This document shows, piece after piece, positions 9,165-18,095 of a stretch of 41,276 bases of DNA. Every line of letters begins with the position of its first letter. Position 1 is the first letter of the stretch. Both the position numbers and the translations under genes were made by a program. Below the pieces are notes generated by a model, which was not told where the DNA came from, made no database searches, and saw only the letters and a program-made list of their open reading frames with translations. The DNA is from Chitinophagaceae bacterium (GTDB taxonomy: Bacteria; Bacteroidota; Bacteroidia; Chitinophagales; Chitinophagaceae): NCBI GenBank assembly GCA_947474815.1, contig CANJJU010000006.1:1-41276 (forward strand), given 5' to 3'.

Positions 9165-10451
9165 ATGATACTAGTCTACTCACATACAACTACTTCGAGG
9201 TTAATCTACATATGCGAGTTCATCTTTAAAGAGCAATTAGGAGTAGAGTTTACTATTTGCAATGATTTTGAAATATGCAAAACACATACAGGCCCCATTA
9301 TAAATTATAGTGAAAATTCAAGTAACACTAATCATTTTCATATACCACCCCACTCCTTATTATTTGAAAACGATATCAAAGAGCAATCGATAACTTGTTT
9401 TGAAACCAATGAATTTAAGGCGTTTTTTAAAATTGACGAGGCAGATTTTTCTTTTGATATTTTAGCAGCCTCCTTCTACCTTCTTAGTAGATATGAGGAA
9501 TATCTGCCTCACCATAAAGACCAATATGGAAGATATTCTCATGAGAATGCTGTTGCATTTAAAAATAACTTCTTGGATACGCCGCTCGTTAATATTTGGA
9601 TAGAAGCATTTGCTGCATCACTTCAATTGAAGTTTCCTCAAATAGTATATTCTAAGAAAAAATTCCAATTTCAACCAACCTATGATATTGATATCGCTTG
9701 GTCATTTCAATCAAAAGGAATCATTAGAAATTTAGGCGGCTTTCTTTCCTCGCCTTCTATGACAAGACTCAAAGTATTAATTGGCTGGGAAAAAGATCCA
9801 TTTGACTGTTACGATTATTTAGATTCCATTCATAAAGAAAAGAATTACCAACCGATTTACTTTTTTCTTGTGGCAAATATCATTAGCAAGTATGATAAAA
9901 ATATTGCTCCTTATAAAAAATCAATGAAAAAATTGATACAAAGGCATAAGGAAAAGTATATTTTAGGAATTCATCCTTCCTGGAAAAGCAATAAGAGATT
10001 TTTCATACTACAGAAAGAAAAAAAACGTCTTGAAAGAATTGCGCAACAACCAATACTGTGTTCTAGGCAGCATTATATAAAAATGTCATTTCCAGAAACA
10101 TATGAAAACTTAATAGCCATTGGCATTGAAAAAGAATACAGCATGGGCTATGGAGGCATCAATGGTTTCAGGGCTTCAGTTGCCAGCTCCTTTTATTGGT
10201 ATCATTTATTAAACGAAGAAAAGACCAACTTGAGAGTTTACCCCTTTTGCTATATGGATGCTACCAGTTTTTATCAAGATAGAAAATCAGCAGCAGCCTC
10301 TTACATTGAGCTAATGAATTATTATCAGACTTGCAAAAAAGCAAATGGCTTGTTTATTACTATTTTTCATAATAATTTCTTTGGGACAGACAAGCAACAT
10401 GCTGGTTGGAAAGAAATGTACAATCGATTTATATCTCAGGTTCAACAATAA
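9165..10451 (+). CDS. polysaccharide-deacetylase-like protein of the Bacteroidota two-domain type
   Basis: A 428-residue protein from the ATG at 9165. An earlier ATG at 9129 is in frame but lies upstream of a terminator hairpin, and the extra 12 residues are not family-like. The first ~150 residues form the domain of unknown function that precedes the catalytic part in this Bacteroidota family (I believe DUF7033; the number is from memory). The catalytic part begins at FQPTYDIDIAW, with Asp174 and Asp176 resembling the metal-binding motif of NodB-type carbohydrate deacetylases, and GIHPSW (His270) fits the second metal motif. Family members are thought to act on envelope or exported polysaccharides, but the substrate is unknown. 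The stop region overlaps the convergent EamA gene by 23 bp (10429-10451). Confidence 0.72.
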   Translation: MILVYSHTTTSRLIYICEFIFKEQLGVEFTICNDFEICKTHTGPIINYSENSSNTNHFHIPPHSLLFENDIKEQSITCFETNEFKAFFKIDEADFSFDILAASFYLLSRYEEYLPHHKDQYGRYSHENAVAFKNNFLDTPLVNIWIEAFAASLQLKFPQIVYSKKKFQFQPTYDIDIAWSFQSKGIIRNLGGFLSSPSMTRLKVLIGWEKDPFDCYDYLDSIHKEKNYQPIYFFLVANIISKYDKNIAPYKKSMKKLIQRHKEKYILGIHPSWKSNKRFFILQKEKKRLERIAQQPILCSRQHYIKMSFPETYENLIAIGIEKEYSMGYGGINGFRASVASSFYWYHLLNEEKTNLRVYPFCYMDATSFYQDRKSAAASYIELMNYYQTCKKANGLFITIFHNNFFGTDKQHAGWKEMYNRFISQVQQ

Positions 10452-11367
10452 CTTTTTCTTCGTCTTTCTTAACACTGTAGTTTACCAGAAATATCCCAAT
10501 CAGCGTAACAATGGCACCCCAAATTAAGCTTACGCTAATTTTTTCTCCCAAAAGAATTGCCGCTACTATAATTGCTACAATTGGATTGATGTAGGCATAC
10601 AGCGAAGAGATCGCGGGTGGTAATTTTTTTGTTGAATAAATAAAGGCAACAAAACTTATCACCGACCCGAAAATAACTAGATATAAAATAGCAGCCCATA
10701 CATTAAAAGAAATTAAAGCAATGGGTTTTACTTGATTTGTAAAAAAACTTATTATAAATAATATACAGGAACTTAGTAGCATTTGCCATCCAGTAGCATA
10801 ATACGGATTGATGTTTGTCTTATTTCTAACTAAAAAAACGGTACCTAAACTCCAGGACAACATAGCAAATACTGATAAAGAAAGTCCAAAAATTAAAGTA
10901 TAGCTCAATTGTGCAAACATGCTACTATAAAAAACAAAAATTACACCTGCTATTCCTAAAAACAATCCAATAAAAGTAAGGATGGTAATTTTTTTACTTT
11001 TAAAAAAAATCCATTCAATCAATACAACACTTAATGGATAAAGTGATCCAATCAATGCGCCTAGTCCCGTAGAGATATATTTGAGTCCCCAAGTACTAAG
11101 CCAATTTGCAAAAACAAACATTAATATTGACATTACCATCAACCAGCGCCATTGCTTTGAAGTAGGCAAAGGAGTTTTTTTATAAAACAAAAAATAACTC
11201 ACAAAACAAAGGCCAGCAATTAATTGACGGATAGAAGCTAATTGAATAGAAGATATTTCTTGTACAGCAATTTTACTAGCAACCCAGGTAGTACCCCAAA
11301 AAAAACTAGTGATAACCAATGCAAGATATCCTTTGCTTGTATCCTTTAACCAAAATGATTTCTGCAT
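10429..11367 (-). CDS. EamA/DMT-family inner-membrane transporter
   Basis: A 312-residue, strongly hydrophobic protein with about ten predicted membrane segments in two repeated five-helix EamA halves. The first half opens with FFWGTTWVASKIAV, a pattern typical of the family, and the second half ends with the charged tail KKDEEKVIVEPEI. Members export or import small metabolites such as amino acids, nucleosides or purine derivatives, and the substrate is not readable from sequence. Its start lies 16 bp after the purH stop on the same strand, so it is probably the last gene of the carB-comEC-purH run. A link to purine compounds is a guess from position only. Confidence 0.85.
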   Translation of the reverse strand: MQKSFWLKDTSKGYLALVITSFFWGTTWVASKIAVQEISSIQLASIRQLIAGLCFVSYFLFYKKTPLPTSKQWRWLMVMSILMFVFANWLSTWGLKYISTGLGALIGSLYPLSVVLIEWIFFKSKKITILTFIGLFLGIAGVIFVFYSSMFAQLSYTLIFGLSLSVFAMLSWSLGTVFLVRNKTNINPYYATGWQMLLSSCILFIISFFTNQVKPIALISFNVWAAILYLVIFGSVISFVAFIYSTKKLPPAISSLYAYINPIVAIIVAAILLGEKISVSLIWGAIVTLIGIFLVNYSVKKDEEKVIVEPEI

Positions 11368-11383
11368 TAGTGTTTAAAGAAAT

Positions 11384-12901
11384 TTAATGTTTAAAATGCC
11401 TTTTGCCTGTAATGACCATTGCCAATTCTTGAGATTTGCAATAATCAATAGAATCTGCATCTCGAATAGATCCTCCTGGTTGTATAAAAGAAGCAATGCC
11501 TGCTTCGTGAGCAATTTTGACACAATCATCGAAAGGAAAAAATGCATCGCTCGCCAATACTGCACCAGCAAGTGAAAAATTAAACTGATGTGCTTTATCA
11601 ATAGCATGTCGGAGTGCATCTATTCTACTTGTTTGGCCACACCCTTTTCCAATCAGCTGTTTGTTTTTCACCAACGCAATGGCATTGCTTTTTAAATGCT
11701 TACACACTAGATTGGCAAAAACTAAATCATCTTTTTCCGAAATACTACTTTCTCTCCCCCCCACTTCTTTCCATTCGGTATAATTTCCTTGATCAGCTTC
11801 TTGCAATAAAATACCATTTAATAAAGATTTAGATTGTTGAAATGGCAAGGAAACGTTTTTTAATGCAAGTAGTATTCTATTTTTCTTAGACTGAAGCGTT
11901 AGGAGTGCATTTTCGTCAAAATCAGGCGCAATAAGCACTTCAAAAAACAAGTCGTTGATAGCAGTGGCCGTATCCATATCAACCGTTGTATTACATATCA
12001 ATACACCCCCAAAGGCACTTTCTGGATCACCGGCCAATGCATTTTCCCAAGATTGCATAAGCGTTGCTGATTGGGCTATTCCGCACACATTGGTATGTTT
12101 AATGATAGCAAAAGTAGTAGTGTCAAATTCTTTAATTAAATGAATGGCGGCTTCCACATCTACCAAGTTATTGTAAGACAATTCCTTTCCGTGTAACTGG
12201 GTAAATACCTCATTCAAATTACCATAAAAAATAGCTGGCTGATGAGGATTTTCACCATATCTGAGAATTTTTTCTTCCTGATTAAAGGGAGACTGAAAAG
12301 ATGTTAGATGAAAGTAATTTGAAATAGCATTATCATAAGCGCTACACACATCAAAAGCCTTTATTGCAAACATTCTTCTTTGCTCAAGAGAAGTTTGGCC
12401 TCCTTGATTAATAATGATATCATGCAAAAGTAGGTAGTCTTTTTTTGCTGCAATCACAACTACATCTTGGTGATTTTTTGCAGCAGCACGAATCATAGAA
12501 GGGCCGCCAATATCTATTTTTTCGATTATAGGAGTTTCATCTTGTAGCGATTGTCCTTCAAAACTTTTAACTGTTTCCTCAAAAGGATAAAGATCTACAA
12601 TCACCAAATCAATTTCAGGAATATTGTAGGCCTTCATTTCTGCTACATGCGTACTATCTGATCGTTTGCCTAATATTGCTCCAAACACTGATGGATGCAA
12701 GGTTTTAACTCTTCCCCCAAGAATGGATGGATAGGTAGTTAAAGACTCAACTGCAATACAAGGAACATTTAATTTTTCGATGAATAATTGCGTGCCGCCA
12801 GTGCTATAAATCACAACACCTAATTTATGTAATTCAAGTACGATGGAGTCAAGTCCCTCTTTATAAAAAACTGAAATTAAAGCGGATTGAATTTTTTTCA
12901 T
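11384..12901 (-). CDS. purH: bifunctional AICAR transformylase/IMP cyclohydrolase
   Basis: Catalyses the last two steps of de novo purine synthesis, turning AICAR into FAICAR with 10-formyl-THF and then closing the ring to IMP. The 505 residues are of normal length. The N-terminal cyclohydrolase domain (about 1-195) has the STGGT turn at 33-37 and GGRVKTLHP at 62-70. The transformylase domain has RYGENPHQ at 214-221, the catalytic Lys268-His269 in IIKHTNVCGIA, SAFGG, and a C-terminal SDAFFPFDD...QPGGSIRD region. It lies between comEC upstream (46 bp) and the EamA transporter downstream (16 bp), all on the minus strand, suggesting one transcript. Confidence 0.95.
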   Translation of the reverse strand: MKKIQSALISVFYKEGLDSIVLELHKLGVVIYSTGGTQLFIEKLNVPCIAVESLTTYPSILGGRVKTLHPSVFGAILGKRSDSTHVAEMKAYNIPEIDLVIVDLYPFEETVKSFEGQSLQDETPIIEKIDIGGPSMIRAAAKNHQDVVVIAAKKDYLLLHDIIINQGGQTSLEQRRMFAIKAFDVCSAYDNAISNYFHLTSFQSPFNQEEKILRYGENPHQPAIFYGNLNEVFTQLHGKELSYNNLVDVEAAIHLIKEFDTTTFAIIKHTNVCGIAQSATLMQSWENALAGDPESAFGGVLICNTTVDMDTATAINDLFFEVLIAPDFDENALLTLQSKKNRILLALKNVSLPFQQSKSLLNGILLQEADQGNYTEWKEVGGRESSISEKDDLVFANLVCKHLKSNAIALVKNKQLIGKGCGQTSRIDALRHAIDKAHQFNFSLAGAVLASDAFFPFDDCVKIAHEAGIASFIQPGGSIRDADSIDYCKSQELAMVITGKRHFKH

Positions 12902-12947
12902 AAAAAAGTATCAATTAAAATAATGCAGCACGAATTAAAAGATATTA

Positions 12948-15047
12948 CTATTGAAAAGTGTAAATATAGGCACCCTTTTCTGGCACTGAATAGTATGGCA
13001 AAAGTAGCGCATCGCATTGTTTTTTCCATTTAGCAATTTTCCACAAACTATTAGACGCATCAAATATTACCAAAGCGGGGGTAATGGATCGCACAATGTC
13101 GGGAAGTTTTACCGGCGTGTTATTAGAAATCAGGAGCACATCAATATTTACCTTTGTAGAAAAAATAGGCAAACTGATAGAATCATCTATCAGCATCCAT
13201 CTTTTCCCAAAAAAACTCCAAAAAACCTGATTGCTAGATAGGCCGGAGAGGTTATTGCTTAGGGCATTTAATTTAAAATAATTCCTAGATGGCTTTAAGA
13301 TAGCTTTATATAACAGGATATTTTTCTCCACCGCTGTATCTCCCTTAAAAAAATATTGCTGATGATATACAAAATCAATTGCAGTGTGTTTAGGGATATT
13401 ATATACAATAATCATTTTTTGTCGACTCGCCTTAATAGTAGCAAAAGCATGAATGGCAACAAAAATCAACGTGAACAAAAGGGTGAATTTGAAATAATAG
13501 CGACTTTTTCTAATTGCAGCATACGCCAAAGAAATAACCAACGCATATAAAACAATATTTGTGTACTCATTTGCATAAATATTATCCCACAACGAATAAG
13601 GTAATTTACTAATCCATTCTACCGAAAAGTTCATCAGCCATATTAATAGATTCGTCATCTTCCCAATATAAATTGCTACTATTGGCAACCAGGAAAGGCA
13701 GACGAGAATAATTTCAGCAAATAAAATAACTGTAGAAAGCGGCACTGCAATGATGTTGCTAACAAAGAACAGATTGGGAAATTGATGAAAATAGTATAAA
13801 CATATAGGAAATGTAAGTACCTGAGCAGACAATGTAACAGATATTAATTGCCATAATTTATTTATAAAAACATGTTGAGAAAGAATTAATTCCTGAAAAA
13901 AAAGCTGAGTAAATAGAATACTAATAATTGCAAGATAACTTAGTTGAAACCCCACATCCCATAAAAAATAGGGATTATAGCACAATAGAATGCAGGCAGA
14001 AACTGCCAACGAATTTTCAATTGTAGATTTTTTTTGAAAAGATTTTCCGGTTATAATACAAGTAAACATAACTGCACTTCTCAATACCGAAGCCGAAGCT
14101 CCTGTTAGCAATGAAAATATCCAAAGCGATAATATTACTAAAGCCCCTTTTAAAAAAGATGATTTTTTTATTACTGGCAAGCGGTCGAAAATCCATAAAA
14201 GCATTATATATATTAATCCAAGGTGAAGTCCGGAAATGGCTATGATATGCACGAGTCCCGTATTACTATAGGCTTGCACTACTTCTTTATCTAGATTTTC
14301 TTTGTACCCAATTAATAGCGCTTCCGCAATTCCTATAATCTTATCATCTTTCGTAATATACTTATGTAAGGCATGTAAAGTAAAACTGCGCAAGTTGAAA
14401 ATAAATTTCTTCAAAAAATTTCCCTTGTTTCTATTTAACAAAACATACTCCCCCGATTGCAGAAAGACTGTATTAAATATTTGTTGATGTGTTAAATATA
14501 ATTTGTAATCAAATCCTCCGGGATTCCCGTTGTTATTGATTTCTTGCATGGCGGCATTCATCATAAAAAGATCTCCATAACGAAGTGAAATATCATTGCT
14601 ATCTTTTTTAAAATAAACGAGCAAATTACCCGATGCGGGAAAGGATACTCCGTTACTAATAACTGCTTTTACAGCGCACAAGACCCTTATAGAATGACCT
14701 CTAGCTACAGATGGCTCCTCAGCCTGCAGAAGAAGTGAATTGCCCTTTTTAAAATGATGTTGATAATGGTTTTTTTCGTGAAGATTGTTTTTATTCCAAG
14801 TCAATATCATTGCTATCAACAAGATCACCATGTGAAGAGAAGCGGATTGAATCAATCGAAATTTATATCGCAAGTAAACAGATAATAAATAAAATTGAAA
14901 GTACGCTAGTAAAAAAATAAATGTAAATACTAATAGATAACAAACATTGACTTCAAGTTTTACTTGAAGCAAAATGCCGATAACGATTGGAAATAGCAAT
15001 CTAATAAATGGTGCGCTCTTCCAAATAGGTATGCGATAGGGATGCAT
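12948..15047 (-). CDS. comEC: ComEC/Rec2-family DNA-uptake channel
   Basis: A 699-residue multi-pass membrane protein. The N-terminal region (about 1-200) holds membrane segments and the extracytoplasmic OB-fold-like part with the YGDL and GGFDYKLYL motifs. The competence core starts near residue 265 with IIAISGLHLG and continues through about ten helices to roughly 520. The final 150 residues correspond to the place where many ComEC proteins carry a metallo-beta-lactamase-like domain, but no HxHxDH metal motif is present. In competent bacteria ComEC passes single-stranded DNA through the inner membrane, and other competence genes are not seen in this window. It sits 40 bp downstream of carB and 46 bp upstream of purH. 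The ATG at 15047 gives a normal N-terminus. Confidence 0.9.
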   Translation of the reverse strand: MHPYRIPIWKSAPFIRLLFPIVIGILLQVKLEVNVCYLLVFTFIFLLAYFQFYLLSVYLRYKFRLIQSASLHMVILLIAMILTWNKNNLHEKNHYQHHFKKGNSLLLQAEEPSVARGHSIRVLCAVKAVISNGVSFPASGNLLVYFKKDSNDISLRYGDLFMMNAAMQEINNNGNPGGFDYKLYLTHQQIFNTVFLQSGEYVLLNRNKGNFLKKFIFNLRSFTLHALHKYITKDDKIIGIAEALLIGYKENLDKEVVQAYSNTGLVHIIAISGLHLGLIYIMLLWIFDRLPVIKKSSFLKGALVILSLWIFSLLTGASASVLRSAVMFTCIITGKSFQKKSTIENSLAVSACILLCYNPYFLWDVGFQLSYLAIISILFTQLFFQELILSQHVFINKLWQLISVTLSAQVLTFPICLYYFHQFPNLFFVSNIIAVPLSTVILFAEIILVCLSWLPIVAIYIGKMTNLLIWLMNFSVEWISKLPYSLWDNIYANEYTNIVLYALVISLAYAAIRKSRYYFKFTLLFTLIFVAIHAFATIKASRQKMIIVYNIPKHTAIDFVYHQQYFFKGDTAVEKNILLYKAILKPSRNYFKLNALSNNLSGLSSNQVFWSFFGKRWMLIDDSISLPIFSTKVNIDVLLISNNTPVKLPDIVRSITPALVIFDASNSLWKIAKWKKQCDALLLPYYSVPEKGAYIYTFQ

Positions 15048-15087
15048 ACGCTAATGTAAAAAATACAGTGGAAGAGAATTGTAAAGT

Positions 15088-17928
15088 TTATTTACTCAAA
15101 TGCATGCTTCGCTCTCTATATAGTTGTCTAAAATAAGGGTCACGTAAATCTTTGATGAATCGGATGGCTTCACCAGTGCTTTTCATTTCTGGGCCTAGCT
15201 CTTTATTAACACCAGGGAATTTATTAAAAGAAAACACAGGCTCTTTGATAGCAAAGCCTTGTAGTTTTTTTACATAAGTAAAATCTTTAAGGGTAGCTTC
15301 TCCTAGCATCACTTTCGTTGCAATATTAAGATAGGGAATCTGATAAGCTTTTGCAATAAAGGGAGTCGTACGCGATGCGCGAGGGTTGGCTTCAATTACA
15401 AATACATTTCCATCTTTAATTGCAAACTGAATATTAATTAGTCCGCGGATTTCTAAAGTTCTAGCAATTTTTTCAGCATACTCTTCCATGGTTTGCACAA
15501 TCAATGGACTAAGATTAAATTGCGGCAATACTGCATTGCTGTCGCCACTATGTATGCCTGCAGGTTCAATATGCTCCATGAGCCCCATGATATGAAAGTT
15601 GGTTCCATCAAAAATGGCATCAATCTCCGCTTCCTGACAGCGATCTAAAAAGTGATCAATTAATATTTTATTTCCTGGTAAGTGTTTTAATAAACTAAGT
15701 ACTCCTTTTTCAAGTTCTTCATCATTGAGTACAATCCGCATTCTTTGTCCACCCAATACATAACTTGGTCTTACCAATACTGGATATCCCACTTCTTTGG
15801 CTACTTCAATGGCATCATCCGTATTGTATGCAGTGCCATAATTTGGATAAGGAATGCCAAGCTCTTTAAGCATATCACTAAAGCGGCCACGATCTTCGGC
15901 AATATCCATGTTATCAAATGAAGTGCCTATAATTTTTATTCCCTTTTCATGCAATCGTTTTGCAAGCTTTAAGGCCGTTTGGCCGCCTAATTGTACAATG
16001 ACACCTTCTGGTTTTTCATGCTCAACAATTTCCCATAAATGCTCCCAGAATACTGGTTCAAAATAAAGCTTGTCAGCAATATCAAAATCTGTAGAAACCG
16101 TTTCTGGATTGCAATTCACCATGATTGCCTCATATCCACATTCTTTGATTGCCAATAATCCATGAACACAACAATAGTCAAATTCTATGCCTTGGCCAAT
16201 CCTATTGGGGCCACTACCCAATACAATTACTTTCTTTTTGGAAGAAACAATCGATTCATTAGACAATAATTGACCCTCTGTAGGTTTCGTTTCAAATGTA
16301 GAATAGAAATAAGGTGTTTGAGCCTTAAATTCTGCACTACAAGTGTCTACCATTTTATATGATCGTAGCAGACCCATTGATTTTCTACGTTCGTAAATTG
16401 CCTCACTATCTGGCTCTCTCATGATACGGACAATCTGTTCGTCGCTAAATCCAAGACGCTTCGCTTTGATTAACAAATCATCGGGCAAGGATTTTAAATC
16501 ATGTGTTGCAATCTCCTTTTCACACTCGCAAATTTTTTGAATTTGATAAATGAACCATCTATCTATCATTGTATTTTCACAAATACGCTTTACACTTGCG
16601 CCAGCCATCAGTGCATCTTTGATTCTAAAGACTCTATCCCATTTGGGCACTTTAATGTATTCTAATAATTCATCGGCGTGCATGAGACTTTTGCCATAAT
16701 ATCCTAATCCAACGGCTTCATTTTCTAAGCTTTGACAGGCTTTTTGTATCGCTTCTGCAAAACTTCTTCCAATGCCCATCACCTCTCCTACACTTTTCAT
16801 TTGAAATCCAAGCGTATCATTGGCACCTTTAAACTTATCAAAATTCCAACGAGGGATTTTTACAATTACATAATCAATTGCGGGTTCAAAATAAGCCGAG
16901 GTTGATAAAGTAATTTGATTTTTTAATTCGTCTAAATTATAGCCTAATGCTAGCTTAGCAGCAATTTTTGCAATAGGATAACCCGTAGCCTTACTCGCTA
17001 ATGCAGAAGAGCGACTTACTCGAGGATTTATTTCTACCACAATAATCTCTTCTGTTTGTGGGTTCAATGCAAATTGCACATTGCATCCCCCCGCAAAATT
17101 TCCAAGATTCCGCATCATGCTTATGGCGGTATTGCGCATTAATTGATATGCAGTATCACTCAATGTCATTGCAGGCGCAACTGTAATGCTATCGCCTGTA
17201 TGTACTCCCATGGGGTCAAAATTCTCTACGGTACAAATAATTACAACATTGTCTGCGTTGTCTCTCAATAATTCCAATTCAAATTCCTTCCACCCTAGCA
17301 CCGCTTTTTCTACCAATACTTCATGAATTGGAGAGGCAGTTAACCCGTTATTAAGGGCTTCATCTAAATCTTCTTTCTTAAAAACAATCCCTCCTCCAGT
17401 TCCTCCAAGTGTAAAGGACGGCCTAATCACTAAAGGGAAACCAATCTCTTGAGCAAATTCCTTGCCTTCTAAAAAAGAATTGGCCGTTTTAGCAGGCGCC
17501 ACAGGAATCCCCATTTCAATCATCCATTTTCTGAATTTCTCTCTATCCTCTGCTTTGTCAATCGCTTTGATGTCTACTCCAATAAGCGAAACATTGTATT
17601 TTTCCCAAATGCCCAACTCATCTACTTCTTTACACAGATTAAGGGCAGTTTGACCACCCATGGTGGGCAATACTGCATCTATATTATTTTCTTCTAAAAT
17701 TTGTTCTATGCTTTCAACAGTCAATGGCAATAAATAAACCCGGTCCGCCATCATTGGATCCGTCATAATGGTAGCAGGATTGCTATTAATTAAAATCACC
17801 TTCACCCCCTCTTCTCTTATACTTCGAGCCGCCTGGGTGCCACTATAATCAAATTCACAAGCCTGACCAATGATAATAGGTCCGCTTCCAATAATTAGTA
17901 CCGTTTGAATGGAGTTGTTTTTTGGCAT
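15088..17928 (-). CDS. carB: carbamoyl-phosphate synthase large subunit, short form without the C-terminal regulatory domain
   Basis: Makes carbamoyl phosphate from bicarbonate, ammonia (delivered by CarA) and two ATP, for pyrimidine and arginine synthesis. Both ATP-grasp halves are complete: [18 protein letters not shown] at the N-terminus, [20 protein letters not shown] closing the first half, the oligomerisation segment in the middle, [17 protein letters not shown] opening the second half, and [14 protein letters not shown] closing it. The protein ends at 946 residues just after [18 protein letters not shown] plus a short basic tail. The E. coli enzyme (about 1070) continues with an MGS-like domain that binds UMP, IMP and ornithine, and that domain is missing here. 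No frameshift is apparent: comEC starts 40 bp on. carA is not in the window. Confidence 0.94.
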   Translation of the reverse strand: MPKNNSIQTVLIIGSGPIIIGQACEFDYSGTQAARSIREEGVKVILINSNPATIMTDPMMADRVYLLPLTVESIEQILEENNIDAVLPTMGGQTALNLCKEVDELGIWEKYNVSLIGVDIKAIDKAEDREKFRKWMIEMGIPVAPAKTANSFLEGKEFAQEIGFPLVIRPSFTLGGTGGGIVFKKEDLDEALNNGLTASPIHEVLVEKAVLGWKEFELELLRDNADNVVIICTVENFDPMGVHTGDSITVAPAMTLSDTAYQLMRNTAISMMRNLGNFAGGCNVQFALNPQTEEIIVVEINPRVSRSSALASKATGYPIAKIAAKLALGYNLDELKNQITLSTSAYFEPAIDYVIVKIPRWNFDKFKGANDTLGFQMKSVGEVMGIGRSFAEAIQKACQSLENEAVGLGYYGKSLMHADELLEYIKVPKWDRVFRIKDALMAGASVKRICENTMIDRWFIYQIQKICECEKEIATHDLKSLPDDLLIKAKRLGFSDEQIVRIMREPDSEAIYERRKSMGLLRSYKMVDTCSAEFKAQTPYFYSTFETKPTEGQLLSNESIVSSKKKVIVLGSGPNRIGQGIEFDYCCVHGLLAIKECGYEAIMVNCNPETVSTDFDIADKLYFEPVFWEHLWEIVEHEKPEGVIVQLGGQTALKLAKRLHEKGIKIIGTSFDNMDIAEDRGRFSDMLKELGIPYPNYGTAYNTDDAIEVAKEVGYPVLVRPSYVLGGQRMRIVLNDEELEKGVLSLLKHLPGNKILIDHFLDRCQEAEIDAIFDGTNFHIMGLMEHIEPAGIHSGDSNAVLPQFNLSPLIVQTMEEYAEKIARTLEIRGLINIQFAIKDGNVFVIEANPRASRTTPFIAKAYQIPYLNIATKVMLGEATLKDFTYVKKLQGFAIKEPVFSFNKFPGVNKELGPEMKSTGEAIRFIKDLRDPYFRQLYRERSMHLSK

Positions 17929-17956
17929 ATGTAGGTGTGCCAGATAGTGTGGCAGG

Positions 17957-17988
17957 CAAAAGTAATTCTAAAAAAGGAGCGTCACAAA
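17957..17988 (-). promoter_or_regulatory. promoter of carB (-33/-7 pair)
   Basis: Read on the minus strand, TTTG (17985-17988) is followed by a 20-bp spacer and TACTTTTG (17957-17964), an exact match to the Bacteroidota TAnnTTTG consensus. It lies about 29 bp before the carB ATG and probably drives the whole leftward run through the EamA gene. Confidence 0.65.
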
Positions 17989-18069
17989 TTTTATAGCAGC
18001 ATTATTTTTTAGATACATACAATCAGACCAAAATCATCTTTTACCAATTCTTTTCTATGATCATATCAG

Positions 18070-18077
18070 TACCTTTG
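18070..18077 (+). promoter_or_regulatory. -7 promoter element before the secreted M23 peptidase
   Basis: TACCTTTG matches TAnnTTTG exactly. It lies inside the 5' extension of the reading frame that begins at 18057, so transcription would start after that ATG. This supports the ATG at 18096, which is followed by a signal peptide. The -33 position has only ATTC. Confidence 0.45.
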
Positions 18078-18095
18078 AATGAGTTGATTCAACAT

